Shown here piece by piece: positions 1-5,439 of a stretch of 6,937 nucleotides of DNA. The position numbers and the translations under genes were made by a program. Each line of letters opens with the position of its first letter. The stretch's first letter is position 1. The notes beneath the pieces were generated by a model. The model worked only from the letters and a program-made list of their open reading frames with translations. It had not been told where the DNA came from and did not search any database. Source of the stretch: Deltaproteobacteria bacterium (GTDB taxonomy: Bacteria; Desulfobacterota; DSM-4660; Desulfatiglandales; Desulfatiglandaceae); contig JAOZQV010000199.1 of the NCBI GenBank assembly GCA_029932035.1, forward strand, positions 1-6,937, given 5' to 3'.

Positions 1-450
1 AAGCCCGATGTCTTAGAGACCGTGGAGGAAGAACTCGATATGTGCCTGGTCCATAAAGCAACCGATTATGACACAGCTCTCCAATATCTTCTGAGTTACA
101 CTTATGATATCGTTATCCTTGATATTATGGGAGTGAATGGCTTTGAGCTTCTAAAGACCGCGGTGTCAAGGGAATTTCCCACCGTAATGCTCACAGCCCA
201 TGCCCTTTCTTCCGACTCCTTGAAAAAATCCATAAAGTTAGGGGCAGTATCTTTTCTTCCCAAAGAAAAGATCTCCGAACTGACTTCGTTTCTTGAAGAT
301 GTGCTCTTAGGTGGAGGGAAACCGGTCTGGGAAAAACTTTTTGATAAGTTAGGAGGTTATTTCAGCAAGCGATTTGGCCCTGATTGGAAAGAAAAAGACA
401 GGTTTTTCAAGGAATTTGAAGAGAAGCTAAAACAAGATCTCCAAGAATAA
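1..450 (+). CDS. Single-domain response regulator (receiver domain plus short C-terminal tail), 5' end outside the window
   Basis: The frame is open from base 1 and reads KPDVLETVEEEL at the edge. That is how a receiver domain continues after its N-terminal acidic pair, so the true start and the first beta strand lie upstream. A GTG at 22 is in frame but would cut into the fold. Visible receiver hallmarks are the phospho-acceptor Asp in VILDIMG (codon 121-123), the Thr in VMLTAHA, and the conserved Lys in FLPKEK (codon 262-264). After the receiver there is no DNA-binding or enzymatic domain, only a charged tail of about 50 residues containing FGPDWKEKDRFF. It therefore probably acts by protein-protein contact or as a phosphorelay intermediate. 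No cognate kinase is adjacent on this side; the hybrid kinase at 2785 is separated by a convergent gene. The next plus-strand gene begins 59 bases after the stop and may share its transcript. The family call is firm; the signal and output are unknown. Confidence 0.9.
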   Translation, partial: KPDVLETVEEELDMCLVHKATDYDTALQYLLSYTYDIVILDIMGVNGFELLKTAVSREFPTVMLTAHALSSDSLKKSIKLGAVSFLPKEKISELTSFLEDVLLGGGKPVWEKLFDKLGGYFSKRFGPDWKEKDRFFKEFEEKLKQDLQE

Positions 451-509
451 CGGCAAACCCGGAGCAACTTTTATTCAGGACCCTCGCTCACTTACGGAAA
501 CTTCTTGAT

Positions 510-1103
510 ATGGGATCTCTCTTAGGCCTCCAGGAATACTTAGACGAGAGCTATAATACCTCGGTTTTTGATCAGGCATTCCAATCGCAAGAACCATTGG
601 AATTCCATCTGTACAACCATCGAATTATCAACGCTAAGGTTCAAGAAAACCTGAGATATGATCTCCGGCTCAGCGCCGAAGAAACAGGGGAGGAACTCCT
701 GCCCAAGACCGATGTCAAACTCCTTTATCCAGCAGATCTCTCAAATTCTGTAAGGCCACTTTTAAAAACAGACAAGAAGGTCCGAGACCTTGGATTAGAG
801 CCAATCATTTCCCCTCGAATGAGACATCATATCAAGAACAAATCCCTTTTCCCCCTCATTAAAGAGAGACGGGTCCTTTTTTTTACACTCATGGAGGGTG
901 AAATTGTCAAGGGCCTTGTGACCGGTTTTACGCGCTATGATATAACCGTGAGCCTTAAGGGTGGGACCCCTGTCTGCATTTTGAGGCACAGCATTTATGA
1001 CCTTCGTGACAAGAAAGGACGATGTTTTTTAAAGTCCTTTCAGGAAACGCACAGGGATTGGGAAAAAAGCGATCTTTTTGTATCTCCGACTTCAGAAGCC
1101 TGA
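510..1103 (+). CDS. Hypothetical protein, probable tandem Lsm/Hfq-like RNA-binding protein
   Basis: This is a soluble 197-residue protein with no signal peptide or membrane segment. I read two Sm-like halves. Residues ~20-74 (FDQAF, then PLEFHLYNHRIINAKV, RYDLRLS, LLPKTDVKLLYP) follow the Hfq order: helix, five short strands, strand ending before a Pro. Residues ~113-166 (RRVLFFTLMEGEIVKG, TGFTRYDITVSLKGG, ILRHSIYDLRD) fit better still: the Gly-x-x-x-x-Gly and Phe-x-x-Tyr-Asp spacing matches Hfq Sm1, and Arg159-His160-Ser161 falls where Hfq has its Lys-His-Ala RNA-binding motif. A linker of ~40 residues joins the halves. Bacterial Hfq is normally a single ~80-100 residue domain forming hexamers, so a duplicated form is unusual. 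The ATG at 510 has a weak GGAA ten bases upstream; the frame stays open back to 420 without another standard start. The homology call rests on alignment by eye, and RNA binding is inferred. Confidence 0.72.
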   Translation: MGSLLGLQEYLDESYNTSVFDQAFQSQEPLEFHLYNHRIINAKVQENLRYDLRLSAEETGEELLPKTDVKLLYPADLSNSVRPLLKTDKKVRDLGLEPIISPRMRHHIKNKSLFPLIKERRVLFFTLMEGEIVKGLVTGFTRYDITVSLKGGTPVCILRHSIYDLRDKKGRCFLKSFQETHRDWEKSDLFVSPTSEA

Positions 1104-1114
1104 GCCCAAGCTCA
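1101..1114. repeat. Small palindrome holding both convergent stop codons
   Basis: TGAGC (1101-1105) and GCTCA (1110-1114) are exact reverse complements separated by CCAA. The left arm begins with the TGA of the plus-strand Lsm-like gene, and the right arm ends with the complement of the TGA of the minus-strand gene. Five pairs with a four-base loop make a weak hairpin, and no T-run follows on either strand, so I do not call it a terminator. Confidence 0.45.
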
Positions 1115-2401
1115 CTCCTTTGCCTTAACCACCAAGACATAATAGTTTTCTTTCTCGAAAAAAAACTGATCGATTTCGTAATTTCGTTCTGGTACAAGAT
1201 CCAGCACAACCCGAACCTTGATCTTCGGCCATTTGTGTATTCCAGTGCGTATTTTTGCCACGATGCCATTATTTATTTCAATGCTGTTACCAATATCAGA
1301 GGCCAGGCCAGCATCGAAAAAATCGCAGACAACCCGCGGTTTTTCTCCTTCGACAATCATCGTTTGCGGGGAAAAGGGGCCATTGAGTTCAAAAATAACC
1401 TTAGCAACATCCTTGGAAATGACCTCTGCACGGATCGCCTTGATCTCCCTGGTAGCCCGGCCCGTAGCCTTTTGAGGGACAATGGAGTCGGCAAGAAGCG
1501 TGTGGTAGACCCATCCAAAACGGCCGTCATCCAGCTTCACTGCACCCCACCCTCCCCTCTTATTAGTCACAGTTACAGGGTCTCCCATCTCAAGGCGGAA
1601 TTTTACCCTGGACTTCGTGGAAGGCTTCTCCCTGACATTAGCGACCTGCACCTTCACAAAAAGCCTTTTGCCGGCCTCCGCGTCTGTATGGATAGCGGCC
1701 TTATCTACTTTCCGGGAAGATCCTTTTTCGGCTTTTGCCGTTACTCCCGGACCTGGTGCAATCCCCTGTGACCCGGTCTTTTCGTCTGCCGGCAGTTTGG
1801 GATCTACATCCTCCCGGCTGGCAATCGAACCTGCTCTTTCGACCTCCTTAGCGGGCCGCTTCTCGGTTTCCCTGGGGGATAATACCTTCTGCTGGTGGTC
1901 AGCTCCGGCCGGGCCGGCAAGACGTACACTTTTTACACTTCTTTCCAAAGGTGTAGGCGCTTGACCACCAAACGCCTCTGACGGGGGATTGGAATACTCT
2001 TCGACCGGCCCTTTGTGGGCAACAGTATCGGATAAGGAGCCGGGAGCAAACTGAAGAGAATCCCTCCCGGGTATGGGAATTTTGTACCGTTGGGCCGGCT
2101 TTCTAACTTCTTCTTGATCCAGCGAAATAATTGGTTCTATCCGTTTTTTTCCTATTCCGCTTGTGAGGTATAAGACAGCCACCGCAGAACAAATAACTAC
2201 CAAAACAAGCGCTGCATTCAACCAGTAAGCAGCTCTTCCGTGTGCGTTTGAAAGTGGACTACAACACCCAAACAAGAACTGACAGGTTAATCGGCGTCCT
2301 TGAAACCGCAGTCCGGATCTCCCTCGGAGTAATAGTCTTTTCCCGCTTTCGGGCAGCGCAAAGATATAATTCAAAAACATAACGGGCCCGCCCTTATTCA
2401 T
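1112..2401 (-). CDS. Membrane-anchored SH3b and AMIN domain protein
   Basis: A 429-residue protein with one hydrophobic segment at residues ~60-80 (WLNAALVLVVICSAVAVLYL), then a low-complexity linker rich in Pro, Lys and Glu to ~245. A bacterial SH3b domain follows at ~247-305 (VANVREKPSTKSRV, GDPVTV, GGWGAVKLDDGRFGWVY), and an AMIN-type domain at ~319-429 (AKVIFELNGPF, KPRVVCDFFDA, IRTGIHKWPKIKVRVVLDL) reaches the C-terminus. SH3b and AMIN domains usually bind cell wall or position proteins at the envelope (AmiC, PilQ). The likely role is therefore a periplasmic wall-binding or assembly factor anchored in the inner membrane; no catalytic domain is present. The ATG at 2401 has no Shine-Dalgarno. 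ATG at 2380 is preceded by an AAGGG-like stretch, and TTG at 2221 would start directly before the membrane segment, so the first ~60 residues are doubtful. It is transcribed against both neighbours, probably alone from the promoter at 2479-2507. Confidence 0.85.
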   Translation of the reverse strand: MNKGGPVMFLNYIFALPESGKRLLLRGRSGLRFQGRRLTCQFLFGCCSPLSNAHGRAAYWLNAALVLVVICSAVAVLYLTSGIGKKRIEPIISLDQEEVRKPAQRYKIPIPGRDSLQFAPGSLSDTVAHKGPVEEYSNPPSEAFGGQAPTPLERSVKSVRLAGPAGADHQQKVLSPRETEKRPAKEVERAGSIASREDVDPKLPADEKTGSQGIAPGPGVTAKAEKGSSRKVDKAAIHTDAEAGKRLFVKVQVANVREKPSTKSRVKFRLEMGDPVTVTNKRGGWGAVKLDDGRFGWVYHTLLADSIVPQKATGRATREIKAIRAEVISKDVAKVIFELNGPFSPQTMIVEGEKPRVVCDFFDAGLASDIGNSIEINNGIVAKIRTGIHKWPKIKVRVVLDLVPERNYEIDQFFFEKENYYVLVVKAKE

Positions 2402-2478
2402 AGATGGTCAAGCAGTTCAGTCCCGCTTGACGCAGACTTCAGTTAGCAAAAAAGTCGCGCCTTCATGGATTGCATATA

Positions 2479-2507
2479 ATATTACCTTAACGCGAGAAAT
2501 AGGTCAA
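2479..2507 (-). promoter_or_regulatory. Sigma70-type promoter for the SH3b/AMIN gene
   Basis: Read on the minus strand there is TTGACC (2507-2502), a 17-base spacer, then TAATAT (2484-2479). The -35 matches five of six consensus bases with ideal spacing, and the -10 lies in a TAATATTATATG stretch offering further A/T hexamers. Transcription would begin near 2472, leaving a leader of about 70 bases to the ATG at 2401 or about 90 to the ATG at 2380. Confidence 0.65.
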
Positions 2508-2672
2508 GTTAGAACAAATGCGTCTTAAAACCCCTGAATCCCTGAATTCTACGAGTGTCCAGTTTTCGGGTAAATAATATGAAATCGAATAATAATAATG
2601 ACTTAACCACTCAGCCACTTAACGATGTGTTTACATGAACAGATTCTAATCTTTAGATCCTCTGCCGGATAG

Positions 2673-2691
2673 AATCAGGTACCACCTGATT
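2673..2691. repeat. Perfect 8-bp inverted repeat, possible operator
   Basis: AATCAGGT (2673-2680), spacer ACC, then its exact reverse complement ACCTGATT (2684-2691). It lies ahead of the candidate plus-strand promoter at 2703-2730, about 55 bases upstream of the likely transcription start. That position suits a dimeric regulator acting on the kinase-recD2 unit. As RNA it would be a short hairpin with a three-base loop followed by T-rich but interrupted sequence. No plus-strand gene precedes it, so an operator is likelier than a terminator. Confidence 0.45.
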
Positions 2692-2702
2692 TCATTTTGT
2701 TG

Positions 2703-2730
2703 TTTACTTTTGATCTTTCAAATGTATTAT
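2703..2730 (+). promoter_or_regulatory. Candidate sigma70-type promoter for the kinase-recD2 unit
   Basis: TTTACT (2703-2708), a 16-base spacer, then TATTAT (2725-2730) match four and five of six consensus bases. The predicted start near 2737 gives a leader of about 48 bases to the ATG at 2785. The region is AT-rich, so chance matches are likely and the call is tentative. Confidence 0.35.
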
Positions 2731-2771
2731 TGGTGGCGGAATATCTACCCATTCTCCCCGAGCGAAACAGC

Positions 2772-2776
2772 AGGAG
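2772..2776 (+). promoter_or_regulatory. Ribosome binding site that fixes the kinase start at 2785
   Basis: AGGAG lies eight bases upstream of ATG 2785, an ideal Shine-Dalgarno arrangement. The in-frame alternatives upstream (TTG 2710 and ATG 2722) have no comparable site and would add a Trp/Tyr-rich stretch that fits no domain. Confidence 0.75.
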
Positions 2777-2784
2777 ACCAGCCT

Positions 2785-5439
2785 ATGCAAAAACTGAATT
2801 TTCCTGGCGCATTTGTCAGAAGACCGGCGCGCGTCGCATATTTAAGGATTATTATACCCGTGGGGCTGACCTTTGTCCTATTCGTCTTGAGCGTTTTTCT
2901 AATTTTTATCCCCTCAATGGAAGACCGTATGATGGAGCAAAAGCGGGAAATGATTCGCGGGCTGGCTGACACTGCCTGCAGCTTTTTAGATCAATGCGCG
3001 GCCCAAGCAAGCGGTGGTGAACTTTCCCTTGAAGATGCCCAGACAAGAGCAATGGGCATAATCTCTAAATTGCGTTACGGTCCTGAAGGAAAGGACTACT
3101 TTTGGATCAATGACATGCATCCCCGGATGATCATGCATCCCTACCGCCCTGATCTTGATGGAAAGGATCTCTCTGATTACGCCGATCCCAAAGGGAAACA
3201 TCTGTTTTTAGAATTCGTTAAGACAGTCCAAGATAACGACGCCGGATACGTGGACTATATGTGGCAATGGAAAGACGACCCGGACCATATTGTCCCAAAG
3301 ATCTCCTATGTAAAGGGATTTGAACCATGGGGATGGATCATTGGGACCGGCATATATGTGGAGGATGTTCGAGCAGAAATCGCCTCTATTACACGGAGAA
3401 TGATCCTGATCTCTTTCGGGATATTGGCTATTATCTTTTTGCTCTCCCTCTACACCATCTGGCAGACGTTCAAAACAGAGCGCCATCGCAAAGAGGCTGA
3501 AAATGAGCTCCTGAAAAGTGAGAAGATGTTCAGGACACTGGGTCAGGATGCCCCCTTTGGCATCTCAATGCTTGGTTCCGATCACCGTTTTGAGTATCTA
3601 AACCCGAAGTTTACGGAGATCTTTGGTTATACTAAGGAGGATCTCCCTGATAAAGAGACCTGGTTTGAAAAGGCCTATCCTGATGAATCCTACAGAGAAG
3701 AAGTTATTGACACCTGGCGGGGGGATCTGGTTGAAGATGTTGGCGTGGAAGAGATCAAACCAAGGGTATTTACAGTAAGATGCAAGAACGGTCAGGACAA
3801 AATAATTTATTTCAGGGCTGTGGCCTTAGAAGATAGGAGACAACTACTGACCTATGAGGACATAACCGAAAAAGCTAAAATGGAAAAGACGCTAAAGGAA
3901 AGTGAGCGGAGATATATCAATCTGTATGAAAAATCCAAGAGGGCGGAAGCGCTTTATCGTTCCCTTCTCGATTCTTCAGCAGATGCCATTATCACATACG
4001 ATCTTGAGGGAAAGGCCCGGTTCGTAAGTCCCGCATTTACTCGCATCTTTGGATGGACCAGAGAGGAAGTGGAAGGAAAACGTATCCCTTTTGTGCCTGA
4101 ATCTGAAAGGCAGCAGACCATGGACATTATTCATGGTCTTCTCGAACATGGGACCCTTTGTCATGCCTTCAGAACAAAACGATCCACAAAGGATGGACGT
4201 CTGTTAGATATCAGCATCAGCGCCTCCCGCTATGATGACCATGAGGGTAATCCATCCGGATTACTCGTTATCCTTCGGGATATATCTGACAAAAAAAGGC
4301 TTGAAACCCAGCTTCAACATGCCCAGAGAATGGAGTCCATAGGCACCTTGGCAGGGGGGGTCGCCCACGATTTCAACAACCTGCTCATGGCCGTACAGGG
4401 GAACGCATCTTTGATACTCCTGAACAAAGATTCTGACCATCCCGATTACAAAAAGATCAAAAACATTGAGCAACAGGTCCAGAGGGGAGCAGCTCTTACT
4501 AAACAGCTATTAGGGTTTGCGAGGGGCGGAAAGTATGAGGTCACGCCTACAAACCTCAACGAAATAGTCAGGGCGAGCGCCAAGATGTTTGCCCGCACAA
4601 AGAAAGAGGTAACCCTTAGCTCAAAATATCAAGAAAACATCTGGACAGTCGAGGCGGATCAGGGGCAGATTGAGCAGGTGCTGTTAAATCTGTTTGTTAA
4701 TGCATGGCAGGCAATGTCCGGGAGCGGGGAGCTTTTTGTTGAAACGGAAAATCTTGTGCTCAGCGCGGACGATGTGGAATCCTTGGAGATTAAGCCGGGA
4801 AGATATGTAAAGATATCCGTGTCTGACACCGGGGTCGGTATGGATGCGAACATCCGGGAAAGGATATTTGATCCATTCTTTACCACCAAGGAGGTGGGCA
4901 AGGGAACGGGGCTCGGACTTGCTTCTTCCTACGGGATCATCAGGAATCATGGCGGCATTATTGACGTTAATAGTGAAAAAGGAAAGGGGAGCAAATTTGA
5001 CATTTATCTGCCGGCCGTTGAGTTAGTAGTCATAAATCAGGGATCAGAGGTCAGTGAGAGTGTTAAACCAGGAACTGAGACTATTCTTCTTGTTGATGAT
5101 GAGGAAATAATTATTGAAGTGAGCCCAGAGATGTTGACTGAATTAGGCTATGAAGTTCTTACAGCGAGAAGCGGAGAAGAGGCATTGGAGCAATTCAGAA
5201 TAAATAAAAACAAAATTGATTTGGTTATTCTCGATATGATCATGCCCGGCATGGGTGGCGGTGAGACCTATGACAGGCTGAAACAGATCTACCCGAAAAT
5301 AAGGGTGCTTCTATCGAGCGGCTACAGTATAGATGGCCAGGCAACCGAGATATTGAAACGCGGCTGTAATAGCTTCATCCAGAAGCCGTTTAACATCGAG
5401 ATCTTGTCAAAAAAGATAAGAGAGATTCTGAATGTTTAG
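2785..5439 (+). CDS. Hybrid sensor histidine kinase, Cache-PAS-PAS-HisKA-HATPase-REC
   Basis: An 884-residue inner-membrane kinase. A membrane helix (residues ~22-42) and a second (~206-227) bracket a periplasmic Cache domain with DYFWINDMHPRMIMHP and a closing GWIIGTGIYVEDV, typical of sCache_2-type sensors that often bind small organic acids. Two cytoplasmic PAS domains follow (~249-362 and ~390-503), joined by charged helical linkers. The kinase core has His528 in GGVAHDFNN as the phosphorylation site, the N box with Asn639 (NLFVNAWQAM), G1 at Asp681 (DTGVGM), the F box IFDPFFTTK and G2 at 707-711 (GTGLG). The C-terminal receiver keeps Asp771/Asp772, phospho-acceptor Asp817 (VILDMIMPG), a Ser in the switch position (LLSSGYS) and Lys in IQKPF. 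All catalytic residues seen are intact. The receiver could return phosphate to a separate Hpt protein or regulate the kinase itself; no Hpt or DNA-binding partner lies in the window. The stop overlaps the recD2 start. Confidence 0.95.
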   Translation: MQKLNFPGAFVRRPARVAYLRIIIPVGLTFVLFVLSVFLIFIPSMEDRMMEQKREMIRGLADTACSFLDQCAAQASGGELSLEDAQTRAMGIISKLRYGPEGKDYFWINDMHPRMIMHPYRPDLDGKDLSDYADPKGKHLFLEFVKTVQDNDAGYVDYMWQWKDDPDHIVPKISYVKGFEPWGWIIGTGIYVEDVRAEIASITRRMILISFGILAIIFLLSLYTIWQTFKTERHRKEAENELLKSEKMFRTLGQDAPFGISMLGSDHRFEYLNPKFTEIFGYTKEDLPDKETWFEKAYPDESYREEVIDTWRGDLVEDVGVEEIKPRVFTVRCKNGQDKIIYFRAVALEDRRQLLTYEDITEKAKMEKTLKESERRYINLYEKSKRAEALYRSLLDSSADAIITYDLEGKARFVSPAFTRIFGWTREEVEGKRIPFVPESERQQTMDIIHGLLEHGTLCHAFRTKRSTKDGRLLDISISASRYDDHEGNPSGLLVILRDISDKKRLETQLQHAQRMESIGTLAGGVAHDFNNLLMAVQGNASLILLNKDSDHPDYKKIKNIEQQVQRGAALTKQLLGFARGGKYEVTPTNLNEIVRASAKMFARTKKEVTLSSKYQENIWTVEADQGQIEQVLLNLFVNAWQAMSGSGELFVETENLVLSADDVESLEIKPGRYVKISVSDTGVGMDANIRERIFDPFFTTKEVGKGTGLGLASSYGIIRNHGGIIDVNSEKGKGSKFDIYLPAVELVVINQGSEVSESVKPGTETILLVDDEEIIIEVSPEMLTELGYEVLTARSGEEALEQFRINKNKIDLVILDMIMPGMGGGETYDRLKQIYPKIRVLLSSGYSIDGQATEILKRGCNSFIQKPFNIEILSKKIREILNV

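Larger units (their letters stand above)
2402..2784. other. Divergent intergenic region
   Basis: This AT-rich stretch separates the start of the SH3b/AMIN gene from the kinase start chosen at 2785. It contains a strong minus-strand promoter, an (AAT)4 run near 2587-2599, a perfect inverted repeat at 2673-2691 and a weaker plus-strand promoter candidate at 2703-2730. I see no credible small gene, tRNA or riboswitch in it. A plus-strand reading frame for the kinase extends back to a TTG at 2710, but the codons between 2710 and 2784 lack a ribosome binding site and encode nothing family-like. Confidence 0.6.

Noticed and set aside
1064..1079. AAAAAG-CGAT-CTTTTT inverted repeat near the end of the Lsm-like gene, possible terminator for the minus-strand gene
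   Set aside because: The stem is almost entirely A-T with one G-C pair, and it lies in coding sequence. It could help end the minus transcript, but it is too weak to call.
955..1269. Open frame antisense to the ends of the Lsm-like and SH3b/AMIN genes
   Set aside because: It straddles two well-supported genes, has no recognisable domain and reads as a shadow frame.
1022..1771. Long plus-strand open frame opposite the SH3b/AMIN gene
   Set aside because: The opposite strand encodes clear SH3b and AMIN domains. The plus-strand product has no family-like features, no ribosome binding site, and overlaps the Lsm-like gene.
2587..2599. (AAT)4 run as a phase-variable repeat
   Set aside because: It is short, lies in AT-rich intergenic sequence away from both promoter cores, and has no evident effect.
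2710..2784. N-terminal extension of the kinase from TTG 2710
   Set aside because: There is no ribosome binding site, and the peptide is Trp/Tyr-rich and outside any domain. ATG 2785 has AGGAG at ideal spacing.
4684..4950. Antisense open frames within the kinase ATPase region
   Set aside because: They lie opposite intact N, G1, F and G2 boxes, with no domain resemblance of their own.
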